Source: Colwellia psychrerythraea
GTDB lineage: Bacteria > Pseudomonadota > Gammaproteobacteria > Enterobacterales > Alteromonadaceae
Direction: 5' to 3'
Assembly: GCA_002163005.1 (NCBI GenBank)
Contig: MAAF01000006.1
Coordinates: forward strand, 1-49,661
DNA: 49,661 bases
Shown one piece after another: positions 1-8,770 of the stretch. The notes beneath the pieces are model-generated. The model had not been told where the DNA came from and ran no database searches. It worked only from the letters and a program-made list of their open reading frames with translations. Each line of letters opens with the position of its first letter. Position 1 is the first letter of the stretch. The position numbers and the translations under genes were made by a program.

Positions 1-180
1 TATATCTTTAAAAGCTTTTACTAAGGGGTTGGTAATATCGTTAGCAAATCCCCATAACGGAAAAAGCGCGGCGACTAATATAAAAGGAAGTAGATATTCT
101 TTGGCGAGTATGGGCGTTTTAGAAACGTTTGAGTCTTTAATCGCATCACCTGTTGTTTCGGTTGCAGTTACTGTTGTCAT
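1..180 (-). CDS. Sugar MFS transporter, FucP-like (5' part only)
   Basis: The frame starts with ATG at 180 and runs off the left edge of the window, giving the first 60 residues. About 30 polar residues are followed by a hydrophobic helix and then LWGFANDITNPLVKAFKDI, which matches the first transmembrane segment of the FucP/GluP family of proton-coupled sugar symporters (L-fucose, glucose or galactose). An AAGAGG ribosome-binding site lies just upstream of the ATG. The substrate cannot be told from this fragment. A fucose-type permease would fit the sulfatases elsewhere in the window, but they lie more than 30 kb away, so the link is only suggestive. Confidence 0.8.
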   Translation of the reverse strand, partial: MTTVTATETTGDAIKDSNVSKTPILAKEYLLPFILVAALFPLWGFANDITNPLVKAFKDI

Positions 181-388
181 GTTATCCTCTTAAGCTTTCG
201 TTTATCACTTTATTTTGCACTTATGACATATGGTACGTGGCATAATTGCTTTGAGTGGTTATTATATGTAATGTACACAAGTTACTCACTTATCACGACG
301 GTGTCAATTGATAGCTGTTGATTATTAAGAATAAGGACACTAAAAGTTAACTTGCTCGAATAGTAAACACACTAAATAGTGGAACTTA

Positions 389-426
389 TATAAAGTAAAG
401 CTTTGTAAAGTTTCTAGTACTTTATA
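389..426. promoter_or_regulatory. Inverted repeat in the divergent promoter region 181-492
   Basis: TATAAAGTA (389-397) and TACTTTATA (418-426) are perfect 9-bp inverted arms separated by 20 bases. They lie in the 312-bp gap between the divergently read sugar permease and the DUF1800 gene. The repeat could be an operator or a weak hairpin in the DUF1800 leader. The rest of the gap is AT-rich, with no convincing gene or promoter consensus. Confidence 0.3.
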
Positions 427-492
427 AATAAACAACTCTATATTGACGTTATTCTTGTTAACTTTATTTGTGCTACAAACCTAAGGTGAAAT

Positions 493-1875
493 ATGTCTGA
501 AAACTCAATGTCATCAACACTTATTAGCCGTGAGAGTATTGCTGTTAATCGTTTTGGTTATGGTGCGCGAGGTGATGAACTCGCTCACGCAAAAGCCGAT
601 CCAAAAAAGTGGCTTTCGTCTCAATTACAAACCATAGAGTTCAGCGATAACCAACCAAGTTCAGATGATGTTTTTGTCGCCCACGCTAAGTTTCAAAAGC
701 AGAAAAAGTTAATGAAACAGCAACAAAAGCAAGCGCAAGGTAGTCAAGCACAAGACAAAAATAAAATGATTAAAAGTGCCGCCCGTAAAACTTATATGAA
801 AATGAGTGCTGCTTCTTTAAAGCAAGCGATCACATCGAAGCATAGTGTCAGTTGGCGGTTATTAGATTTTTTCTCAAACCATTTCAGTGTTAGTACTAGT
901 GGTAGGTTAATGGTTGGTTTGTCGCCAACATTAGAAAGAGAAGCAATAGCGCCTAACTTATTAGGTAACTTTGGAGAGATGTTACTCGCGGTTGAGCAAC
1001 ATCCTGCCATGCTTATTTATCTTAACAATGAAAAATCTTTTGGTGCTAATTCTCGTATGTCAAAAAAGAGAAAGGTTGGCTTAAATGAAAACCTTGCGCG
1101 GGAAATTATGGAGTTACATACCCTAGGTGTGAATGGTGGCTATAGCCAAACTGATGTTATTGAGTTAGCCAAAGGTATTACCGGTTGGAGTGTAAAAAAC
1201 ACCAAAAAAGAACATGGTACGGGCTTTGTTTTTCGAACTTATGGTCATGAGCCCGGCGCTAGAATTTTACTCGGTAAAAAATATGCTCAGCGCGGCATAA
1301 TGCAAGGTCAACAAATGTTGCGTGATTTAGCTATGCATCCAAGCACGGCAAAGTATGTTTGCACTAAAATCGCTCACCATTTTGTCAGTGAAAATCCTGC
1401 ACAGTCACTGATTGAAAAAATGCAAAAAACATGGCTTAACAACCAAGGTAATATCAAGCAGGTGATGTTAACCCTGTTTGATGCAGAAGAAGCTTGGCTT
1501 GAAAGCCCACAAAAATTTAAAACGCCACGAGAATTTGTTATTTCATCGTATCGGGCTATTGCTCCGAATAGAATCAATGACAGGACATTATTCAACTCGT
1601 TAACTAACCTAGGTCAAATGCCCTTTAATGCCGGTTCGCCAGCAGGCTTTAGTGATGAAGAAAGTGATTGGTTAGGCGCCAGTGCATTAATGGCAAGAGT
1701 AGAGTGGTCAAGCTTGGTATCAGCGCAAGTTAAAAGAATAAACGCAGAGCAAGTGATGGCCACTGCTTTAGGCAGCAGTATTAGCCAGAACACTTATCAA
1801 ATGGTGATGAGGGCTGAAAGTCGTCAACAGGCGAGTACCTTGTTATTAATGAGCCCAGAGTTTCAAAGGAGATAA
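493..1875 (+). CDS. DUF1800 family protein
   Basis: A 460-residue protein of the DUF1800 family (function unknown). The diagnostic block is NENLAREIMELHTLGVNGGY, followed by the ITGWS motif around residues 210-235, which is typical of the family. A lysine/glutamine-rich, probably helical stretch covers about residues 65-105. No clear signal peptide is seen. AAGGTGAAAT just before the ATG at 493 is a good ribosome-binding site. The gene overlaps the next one by a single base (TAATG), so the two are almost certainly cotranscribed and coupled. DUF1800 and DUF1501 genes are commonly paired in many bacteria. The family is well supported; the biochemical role is unknown. Confidence 0.9.
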   Translation: MSENSMSSTLISRESIAVNRFGYGARGDELAHAKADPKKWLSSQLQTIEFSDNQPSSDDVFVAHAKFQKQKKLMKQQQKQAQGSQAQDKNKMIKSAARKTYMKMSAASLKQAITSKHSVSWRLLDFFSNHFSVSTSGRLMVGLSPTLEREAIAPNLLGNFGEMLLAVEQHPAMLIYLNNEKSFGANSRMSKKRKVGLNENLAREIMELHTLGVNGGYSQTDVIELAKGITGWSVKNTKKEHGTGFVFRTYGHEPGARILLGKKYAQRGIMQGQQMLRDLAMHPSTAKYVCTKIAHHFVSENPAQSLIEKMQKTWLNNQGNIKQVMLTLFDAEEAWLESPQKFKTPREFVISSYRAIAPNRINDRTLFNSLTNLGQMPFNAGSPAGFSDEESDWLGASALMARVEWSSLVSAQVKRINAEQVMATALGSSISQNTYQMVMRAESRQQASTLLLMSPEFQRR

Positions 1876-3116
1876 TGATGATCGATAATAAAAACACAAA
1901 AAATGACCAACAAGCATCGTCGTTAGCATCACAATTAGAAAAGACTGATACTTTATCTCGACGTAAATTTATTAAAATGGCTGGAGCGGGCTTAGCGGTT
2001 TTATCCTTTCCAATGAGCTCTGCTCTTGCTTTTGAGACAAAGAATAACCCTAAGCACAATCCTAAAATTGTCTGGGTATTATTACGTGGCGCATTAGATT
2101 CAATGCATACTATAGTGCCAACGCTTGATGCGCAATATGCTCAGTTACGTCCTAAGTTATCAAAGAGCTTTAAAAGCCCCTTATTGCCGTTAGAGAAAGG
2201 ATTTGCTCTACATCCATCATTGCCCAATTTGCATCAGTGGTATCAGGAAAAGTCGCTACTGCCTATTGTTGCAGTATCTTCAGGCTACCCTAAACGCTCG
2301 CATTTTGATGGCCAAGATTTCTTAGAAAGTGGTAAGGGTGAAATCGATCATGACAGCGGTTGGTTGGCTAGAGCCATAGAGGTTAAAAATAAAAGTGCTT
2401 TAGCGGTTGCGCGCTCTACGCCAATTAGTTTACGCAGCTCTTTGGTTAATGCTGAGCAAGTAAATACCTGGTATCCATCAAAGTTTAAAAGTGCAGATGA
2501 AGATATTTACGTAGCGTTAAATAAACTCTATCAAAATGATGAGGCATTAAAAGAAAAGCTAACCAGTGCATTAGCAGTAAAAGGTCTTGTTGATGATAAC
2601 GGTCAGAATAAGCGAAAAGGTAAGTTTAATGACTTAGCAAAATCTTGTGCAAAACTGATGACAACAGAGCAAGGTGTTGATTGTGCTATGTTAGAGCTGG
2701 GTGGTTGGGATACGCATAATAATCAGAGTACTCGTTTGGCGCGAAAATTAACTGAGCTTGATAGCGGTTTGGCTGAACTTAAAGCAGGACTTGGCGATGA
2801 GTGGCAAAATACAGTGGTAATTATAGGTACGGAATTTGGCCGAACTGCTAAAGAAAATGGCACAGGTGGTACAGATCACGGTACTGCTAGTGCATTATTT
2901 CTTGCTGGCGGCGCGGTAAATGGGGGTAAAGTGAAAGGACGTTGGCCAGGATTAAAGAGCGAAGAGTTATTTGAGCAGCGTGATTTAATGCCAACCTCTA
3001 ATAGTTTTAGTTGGTTTGCTAGTGTACTGTCGCAACATTGGCAGTTATCTGAACAAGAACTGCAGCAAGTATTTCCACAGGTCAAATCGTATGATGAAGC
3101 ATTAATTAAAAGTTAA
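1875..3116 (+). CDS. DUF1501 family protein, Tat-exported
   Basis: A 413-residue protein of the DUF1501 family, part of the alkaline phosphatase/sulfatase fold superfamily. A twin-arginine signal (SRRKFIKMAGAGLAVLSF, about residues 28-45) precedes an Ala-rich cleavage region, so the folded protein is probably exported by Tat to the periplasm. Metal-site-like motifs are GGWDTHNN near residue 276 and GTEFGRTAKENGTGGTDHG near residue 320. The start at 1875 has AAGGAGAT just upstream; a second ATG at 1878 is an equally possible start. It forms an operon with the DUF1800 gene, and an octaheme cytochrome follows 161 bp downstream. The substrate is unknown. Confidence 0.9.
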   Translation: MMIDNKNTKNDQQASSLASQLEKTDTLSRRKFIKMAGAGLAVLSFPMSSALAFETKNNPKHNPKIVWVLLRGALDSMHTIVPTLDAQYAQLRPKLSKSFKSPLLPLEKGFALHPSLPNLHQWYQEKSLLPIVAVSSGYPKRSHFDGQDFLESGKGEIDHDSGWLARAIEVKNKSALAVARSTPISLRSSLVNAEQVNTWYPSKFKSADEDIYVALNKLYQNDEALKEKLTSALAVKGLVDDNGQNKRKGKFNDLAKSCAKLMTTEQGVDCAMLELGGWDTHNNQSTRLARKLTELDSGLAELKAGLGDEWQNTVVIIGTEFGRTAKENGTGGTDHGTASALFLAGGAVNGGKVKGRWPGLKSEELFEQRDLMPTSNSFSWFASVLSQHWQLSEQELQQVFPQVKSYDEALIKS

Positions 3117-3277
3117 TGGTGTAAATTGAGTTGTATAATATTGGTAAATAGCTGAATATTTTTGGTTTTATTGTCTCTAGTCACTTGCTGCTCACTCGTT
3201 AGTGACAAGTGAGTTAGGGACTTTTTAAGTTTATTTTTAAGTGTATTTTTAAATTAAGTAGTTATGGTAAAGGTATT

Positions 3278-5473
3278 GTGAAATTTATTTATTGTTTGTT
3301 TGTTATTATTGCAAGTTTTCTTGCTACTCCTTTTGTACAAGCCTTTGAAAGTGCGGGGCATGACTTTCAAAAAGATGCACCGATCTCGAACCTTCAATGT
3401 CTATCCTGTCATCAGCAATCACATGATAAATGGCAACAATCAGATCATGCCAAAGCAATGGCTATTGCTGATAAAAACTCGGTATTAGCCAATTTCAATA
3501 ATGTAAACGTTGAACACTATGGCCAAAAAGCTCACTTTTTTATCAAGGATAATCATTATCAGGTAAGGATTTCTTATGATGATAAAGTTGATACTTTTTC
3601 AATAAAATATACTTTCGGTCATTATCCTTTGCAGCAGTACTTAGTAGAAACTGAAGAGGGTAGACTGCAAGTGTTGCCATTTGCTTGGGATGCACGAACA
3701 AAAGCGCAGGGCGGTCAACGCTGGTATCATAACTATAGCCATGAAGAAATTAGGCCAGAAGATAGGTTACATTGGCGTCAACCTCTACAGAACTGGAATG
3801 GCATGTGCGCCGATTGTCACTCTGACGGTCTTAAAAGAAATTATGATAGCGACAAAAACCAATTTGAGACGACATTTGATAATATCAATGTTGGTTGCTT
3901 ATCATGTCATGGCGATATGTCGGAACATGCAAAAACAACTAAGCGTAATGTTGCCAATGATATCACCTCAACAAAACACCCTACCGGTCAGTGGCTAAGA
4001 GCAGCGGCAGATAAAACCGCTCAATGGCAGGGAGCAAAACGCGATAATAGTTTTATGGATAACTGCTTTGCTTGTCATGCTTTGCGCGCTCCACTAACTG
4101 ATGGTATTAAAGTCAACACGCCTTTTCTAGATCAGTTTATGCCGCAACTACCTTCTGCCCCTAGCTACCACGCTGATGGACAAATCAAAGAGGAGGTGTA
4201 TGTCTATGGCTCTTTTTTACAGAGTAAAATGTATAACAAAGGGGTTAACTGTTTGGATTGTCATGATAAACACACCATGAAATTAAAGATTGAAGGCAAT
4301 GGCTTATGTCTACAGTGTCATGGCGGCGAAGTTTATAACGTGAAATCTCATCATCAACATCAAGAGTCATCGACTGGCGCACAGTGTGCTAATTGTCATA
4401 TGCCGACAAACCGCTATATGGGCGTAGATGACAGACGAGATCATAGTTTTAAAATCCCAAGGCCAGACTTATCTGCTGAATTTAATACGCCAAATGCGTG
4501 TACACAGTGCCATGAGGATAAAACTAATCAATGGGCTAGTGACAAGCTAAAAAAGTGGCATGGTAAACCTAAAGCGGTATCAAAGAGTAAGCAGTTTTTA
4601 ATGGCGTTAAATAACGGCCAAGCTATTAACCTTGAAGATCACTTAAGTATTATTGCTGATACCAAGCTTGATGTAATAAGCCGAGCCAGCGCACTACAAA
4701 TGCTTAGCTTCACTACGCAAATGATCACCATTGAAATATTAAAGCCTTATTTAACTCACCAAGAAGATTTGCTTAGGCTTAGTGCTGCCAGTACGGCGCT
4801 CTTATTATCGCCAGCGATAAGAGTTTTGCACCTTAGCCCGTTATTAGCCGACAAATATAAAGCCATTAGAGTAGCTGCTGCGAGGAGCTTAGCGACCAGT
4901 GAAATAGCAGTTGAACACCAACAAGTGTTTAATGATGCCTTTAATGAGCTGCTGAGTAGTAATGAGTTAACTAGCTGGCGCGGAGAAGGTAGGGCAAACC
5001 AAGGTTTATTGGCGTTAGAAAGCAATCAAGTATCAAAAGCAGAGCGAGCATTTTTAGGGGCAATTACCGTAGAGCCCTATTTTGATACTGGCTATATAAA
5101 TTTAGCAGACTTATATCGTACTCAACAGCGTTCCGCAGAAGTTGCTAGTGTCTTAGCCAAGGGTATGAAAAACCTACCTATGTCCGGGGCATTAAAGTAT
5201 GCCTATGGTTTGCATTTAGTGAGAACACAACGGCACCTAAAAGCGCTAGATTTTTTTGAAAAAGCGACCATACTTGAGCCCAATTCAGCACAGTATTTGT
5301 ATGCCTATATTTTATCTCTTGATGGTCAGGGGGACTCAATAGTAGCGTTAAATAAATTACAAAAACTGATAGGCAACTACAGCGACAATCAGCAACTAAA
5401 AGAGCTGGGCTTATATTTGGCGCAAAAAACGAGAAACAGAAAAATGTATGATTGGTTTATAGGGCTTAAATAA
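3278..5473 (+). CDS. Exported octaheme cytochrome c with HEAT-like and TPR C-terminus
   Basis: A 731-residue protein with a Sec signal peptide (hydrophobic residues 4-20, cleavage near FVQA-F). Eight CXXCH heme-attachment motifs lie near residues 41, 177, 207, 263, 325, 344, 370 and 408, so it should be an eight-heme periplasmic cytochrome of the cytochrome c554-like/TPR type. After about residue 460 come HEAT-like helical repeats and then TPRs (about 560-731), which suggest docking to a partner. The start is GTG at 3278 with AAAGG upstream. It follows DUF1800-DUF1501 by 161 bp on the same strand. A full-length paralogue with the same eight-heme layout lies at 31541-33949. Its electron donor and acceptor are not evident. 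Confidence 0.9.
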   Translation: MKFIYCLFVIIASFLATPFVQAFESAGHDFQKDAPISNLQCLSCHQQSHDKWQQSDHAKAMAIADKNSVLANFNNVNVEHYGQKAHFFIKDNHYQVRISYDDKVDTFSIKYTFGHYPLQQYLVETEEGRLQVLPFAWDARTKAQGGQRWYHNYSHEEIRPEDRLHWRQPLQNWNGMCADCHSDGLKRNYDSDKNQFETTFDNINVGCLSCHGDMSEHAKTTKRNVANDITSTKHPTGQWLRAAADKTAQWQGAKRDNSFMDNCFACHALRAPLTDGIKVNTPFLDQFMPQLPSAPSYHADGQIKEEVYVYGSFLQSKMYNKGVNCLDCHDKHTMKLKIEGNGLCLQCHGGEVYNVKSHHQHQESSTGAQCANCHMPTNRYMGVDDRRDHSFKIPRPDLSAEFNTPNACTQCHEDKTNQWASDKLKKWHGKPKAVSKSKQFLMALNNGQAINLEDHLSIIADTKLDVISRASALQMLSFTTQMITIEILKPYLTHQEDLLRLSAASTALLLSPAIRVLHLSPLLADKYKAIRVAAARSLATSEIAVEHQQVFNDAFNELLSSNELTSWRGEGRANQGLLALESNQVSKAERAFLGAITVEPYFDTGYINLADLYRTQQRSAEVASVLAKGMKNLPMSGALKYAYGLHLVRTQRHLKALDFFEKATILEPNSAQYLYAYILSLDGQGDSIVALNKLQKLIGNYSDNQQLKELGLYLAQKTRNRKMYDWFIGLK

Positions 5474-5646
5474 CTTTAGTTTGATGTAAAGCAATTACCT
5501 GTAGAAATTTATCCTTTACCTTATTATAAAAACAGCACAAAATAGACATATAAAACTCCCCTAAAGATAAGCATAAATTATTAATTTCATTAGTGCTAAA
5601 ATGCTAATGTTCGTGTGATAATTACATTGATATAGTGATTAAGTTT

Positions 5647-6114
5647 ATGAATTATAAAGAAGTAAGTAGTGTTTTGTTTGTCTGTATGGGCAATATCTGT
5701 CGTTCACCCAGTGCGGAAGCTGTTTTTAGACATAAAATGAAAACGCAAGGTTTGTCATTGAAAGTTGACTCAGCAGGAACTGTGGGGGCGCATGTCAAAC
5801 AAAAACCTGATCACCGTGCTCAGAAGGCAGGTCTTGCACGCGGTTATTCTTTTGATGGTATTAAAGCACGTAAAGTTACCGTGCAAGATTTTACCGACTT
5901 TGATCTCATTCTGGCGATGGACTATGACAACGTTGAAGAACTAAAAAAAGTAGCACCACCAGCTATGCAAGACAAAATACATTTAATGCTAGATTTTGCT
6001 ACCGAACATGAAGAAGATCAGGTGCCAGATCCTTATTATGGCGGCGCTAAAGGTTTTGATTATGTACTCGATTTAGTTGAAGCAGCAAGTGATGGTTTAT
6101 TAGAAAAAATATAA
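5647..6114 (+). CDS. Low-molecular-weight protein tyrosine phosphatase
   Basis: A cytoplasmic phosphotyrosine phosphatase of the LMW-PTP family. The P-loop nucleophile motif CX5R is seen as VCMGNICRSPSA at the N-terminus, and the general-acid loop as VPDPYYGG near the C-terminus. At about 155 residues it is family-typical. I prefer the ATG at 5647; an in-frame GTG at 5635 would add four residues, and neither has a clear ribosome-binding site. It stands alone, with no Wzc-type kinase or polysaccharide export genes beside it, so it may serve general dephosphorylation. A strong bidirectional terminator follows at 6205-6237. Confidence 0.92.
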   Translation: MNYKEVSSVLFVCMGNICRSPSAEAVFRHKMKTQGLSLKVDSAGTVGAHVKQKPDHRAQKAGLARGYSFDGIKARKVTVQDFTDFDLILAMDYDNVEELKKVAPPAMQDKIHLMLDFATEHEEDQVPDPYYGGAKGFDYVLDLVEAASDGLLEKI

Positions 6115-6204
6115 ATCTGCACGCTTAGCTTTAGCTGTTACTGAGTTTTTTCTGTTTACTGCGACATATGAGCGCGATCTCTTATCACCACATATCATCG
6201 CAAT

Positions 6205-6237
6205 AAAAAAACCTTAGTTTTTGGCTAAGGTTTTTTT
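6205..6237. terminator. Bidirectional intrinsic terminator
   Basis: A perfect 13-bp stem (AAAAAAACCTTAG / CTAAGGTTTTTTT) encloses a 7-base loop. A T-run on one side and an A-run on the other allow it to end both the phosphatase transcript (+) and the aroH-like transcript (-). Confidence 0.85.
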
Positions 6238-6255
6238 ATTTGAATAAACTTCAGT

Positions 6256-7308
6256 TTATTCGAAACGTGTTTTCACTGAATCAGCCAATAACGCTAAAAT
6301 GTCTTCACTGACTGTTAAATCAACACAAGCATCAGTAATGCTTTTTCCGTAGGTTAACGGTGTGCCTTCTTTAACCGCTTGATTTCCTTCTTCTAAAAAG
6401 CTCTCAATCATTACACCAAACAGGCTATCTTCGCCTTGACTGATTTGATCTGCTATAGAGCGGGCGACATCAATTTGTTTATTGTGGTCCTTATAGCTAT
6501 TACCATGGCTACAATCAACCATAATGCTTTGCGGTAATGAGGCTTTTTCAAGTCTCTGGCGAGTATCTTTAATATCAGCAGCATGATAATTAGGTACTTT
6601 GCCGCCACGTAAGATTACGTGAGCAAATGGATTACCGTGCGTTTGGTAAATACACATTTGGCCACCTTTATCTGGAGAATATAATACATGCGGAACGCTT
6701 GATGCCTGAATAGCATCAAGGGCAATTTTAACATTACCGTCAGTACCATTTTTAAAGCCAACAGGGCAAGACAGGGCAGAAGCTAATTCTCGGTGAACTT
6801 GGCTCTCAGTAGTACGTGCGCCAATAGCGCCCCAGCTGATTAAATCAGAAATATACTGACCGGTAACCATATCCAAAAATTCGGTACCTGCCGGCAGTCC
6901 TAAATCATTAATTTCGACTAATAAGTTACGCGCAAGTTTTAAACCTTTAGCAACATGAAATGATTTATCTAAATCAGGGTCGCTAATTAAGCCTTTCCAA
7001 CCAACGGTAGTACGTGGTTTTTCAAAGTAAACGCGCATAACAATGAGTAATTCATTTTTATACTTATCACGTAATACGGTGAGTTTATTAGCGTAATCAA
7101 TTGCAGCCGTTGTATCGTGAATAGAACAAGGGCCGATAATGACTAATAAACGTTTGTCTTTACCACTAATGACCGCTTCAATTTCTTTGCGGCTTTGCAT
7201 AATAAAATCTGCAGTGGCCGTACTTAAAGGGATTTCTTCAGCAAGCTGTGCAGGGGAGGCTAAATTTTCAATTAGCGTGGTGCGTAATTCATCAGTTTTA
7301 ATGGTCAT
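6256..7308 (-). CDS. aroH: 3-deoxy-7-phosphoheptulonate (DAHP) synthase, class I, AroH-like
   Basis: It condenses phosphoenolpyruvate and erythrose 4-phosphate in the first step of the shikimate pathway. It has 350 residues, with family motifs LLVIIGPCSIHD (about 53-64), the KPRTTVGWKGL block, GAIGARTTESQ, PVGFKNGTDGN and the metal-binding DCSHGNS. The N-terminus (TDELRTTLIENLASPAQLA) resembles E. coli AroH more than AroF or AroG. The order aroH-ppsR-(divergent) ppsA also matches E. coli, which supports aroH rather than aroF/G. Tryptophan sensitivity is inferred from that similarity only. A strong hairpin at 7381-7414 lies in its leader. Confidence 0.93.
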   Translation of the reverse strand: MTIKTDELRTTLIENLASPAQLAEEIPLSTATADFIMQSRKEIEAVISGKDKRLLVIIGPCSIHDTTAAIDYANKLTVLRDKYKNELLIVMRVYFEKPRTTVGWKGLISDPDLDKSFHVAKGLKLARNLLVEINDLGLPAGTEFLDMVTGQYISDLISWGAIGARTTESQVHRELASALSCPVGFKNGTDGNVKIALDAIQASSVPHVLYSPDKGGQMCIYQTHGNPFAHVILRGGKVPNYHAADIKDTRQRLEKASLPQSIMVDCSHGNSYKDHNKQIDVARSIADQISQGEDSLFGVMIESFLEEGNQAVKEGTPLTYGKSITDACVDLTVSEDILALLADSVKTRFE

Positions 7309-7380
7309 GAAATTCTAATATATCTTTAGATTAAGTTTGGTTTATTTTGGCTTCTTTATGGGCTAACAGAAGGCCGCGCA

Positions 7381-7414
7381 TATCGCGCATACATAAAGTA
7401 ATTTATGCGCGATA
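7381..7414 (-). promoter_or_regulatory. GC-rich hairpin in the leader of the aroH-like gene
   Basis: TATCGCGCATA (7381-7391) and TATGCGCGATA (7404-7414) are perfect 11-bp inverted arms around a 12-base spacer, about 75 bases before the aroH start and after ppsR. In this AT-rich setting the GCGCG core stands out. It could be a repressor operator, a leader hairpin or a weak ppsR terminator; there is no T-run. A weaker stem (TTATTACT/AGTAATAA, 7446-7468) lies between it and ppsR. Confidence 0.4.
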
Positions 7415-7521
7415 ACATAGCTAAATTAGTCGCTAATGTGAACTGTTATTACTCATTCGAAGTAATAAAAGCTGAATAACTCAATGATAGATTGATTTAA
7501 GACTGTTATTCGTTATTTAAA

Positions 7522-8331
7522 TTAATATTTGTAACGTTGTAAGCCTGTTTCAGTCAGTATCTTAGCGGTGATCTCTTCAACGGAAAGCTTGGTGGTATTG
7601 ATGAAAGGTATCTGTTCATTTTTATAGAGTTTTTCTACTTCTCTCACTTCCATACGACATTGCCTTGCTGAGGAATATTTACTATTAGCCATTCGGCCAT
7701 CTCTAATATCGATAAGGCGTTGTGCATCAATAGTTAAGCCAAATAATTTCTTATGAAAAGGTTTCAAAAAAATCGGGATTTTAAGCTCTTCCATATCATC
7801 ATCAGTAAACGGGTAATTAGCCGCTTTTATGCCATATTGTAGTGCGAGATAGAGTGAACTTGGTGTTTTTCCAGAACGTGAAACCCCCACTAATATAACA
7901 TCAGCGTCTTCATAGTTGGTTATGTTTGAACCATCATCATTAGTTAAAGCGTAGTTCACCGCTTCAATTCGGTAATCGTAGCTGTTTTCATGAATGCTAT
8001 GGGTTCTATGGGCTTTAGGCTTGGCTTGTATCGCCAACTCTTTTTCAAGTGGCGCAACAAAGGGTTCTAAAAAGTTATAAAGTACGGCGTCACAGCTCTC
8101 AATAATTTCACGAGCATCGTTATTAACAAAGGTATGAAACACTAAGGCAGGTTCACCAGCGCGACTGGTTGCTTTGTTAATTCGCTGTTTGGCAGCAAGG
8201 GCTTTCTCGGCGTTTTCAACAAACGAAATGGTATGATGCTCAAATTCAGTAGGGAATAGTGATAATAGCGCATGACCAAAAACTTCTGAAGTTATGGCGG
8301 TACCATCTGAGATGTAAAAAGCTGCTCGCAT
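7522..8331 (-). CDS. ppsR: PEP synthase regulatory protein PpsR (DUF299)
   Basis: A bifunctional serine/threonine kinase and pyrophosphorylase that inactivates PEP synthase by ADP-dependent phosphorylation and reactivates it by phosphate-dependent removal (family knowledge from PpsR and the PPDK regulatory protein). At 269 residues it is family-typical. The P-loop-like motif GVSRSGKTPSSLYLA is near residues 150-163, with the family motif YPFTDDD just after it. The start ATG at 8331 has AAGAAG upstream. It is divergent from its target ppsA, as in E. coli, with a repeat element filling most of the space between them. Confidence 0.95.
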   Translation of the reverse strand: MRAAFYISDGTAITSEVFGHALLSLFPTEFEHHTISFVENAEKALAAKQRINKATSRAGEPALVFHTFVNNDAREIIESCDAVLYNFLEPFVAPLEKELAIQAKPKAHRTHSIHENSYDYRIEAVNYALTNDDGSNITNYEDADVILVGVSRSGKTPSSLYLALQYGIKAANYPFTDDDMEELKIPIFLKPFHKKLFGLTIDAQRLIDIRDGRMANSKYSSARQCRMEVREVEKLYKNEQIPFINTTKLSVEEITAKILTETGLQRYKY

Positions 8332-8380
8332 AATTAATTCTTCTTATTGAATCGTTATTTAGTAGTGTTGGTGTCGTTTA

Positions 8381-8644
8381 TATACCTATCACCATTCAAA
8401 GTGCAGGATTTCAGTGGGAATTACAATGGCTTTAGGCAAGATAAATTATTAAAGCATAGTCATTCTATGTTTTGATTATTTAACGCAGACTAAGGTCATT
8501 TTAAACCCTTCGATGAAGCGCTTGAGCAACATCACTTCATTGTTGCTGTGATTTACAATGGAATAACCATTATTTCATCACAGCGCCTTGAATTGAAATA
8601 GCCCAAGCACTCTGGAACCGACATCTTGATTGGTGAAGAGTATA
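8381..8644. repeat. MITE-like palindromic repeat, divergent copy
   Basis: A 264-bp element occupies most of the 439-bp gap between ppsR and ppsA. Its ends (TATACC... at 8381 and ...AGAGTATA at 8644) are imperfect inverted repeats that match those of the copy at 15925-16191. Two internal hairpins keep the same loops as that copy (TCATT at 8460-8464 and AATAA at 8562-8566) while both stem arms have changed together. The 126 bp from 8645 to 8770 must hold the ppsA promoter if the element is an insertion. No target-site duplication was recognised. Confidence 0.65.
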
Positions 8645-8770
8645 ATGAAAACTTTTAAGTTATATTTTATTTTGTCTTTTAGTTTGTACAACTGGCAGTG
8701 TAGAATGTATTTAGCGACAAATAAATAGATAAACAAATAATCAAATTTATTTTTTAATTGGAGAAGTGAC

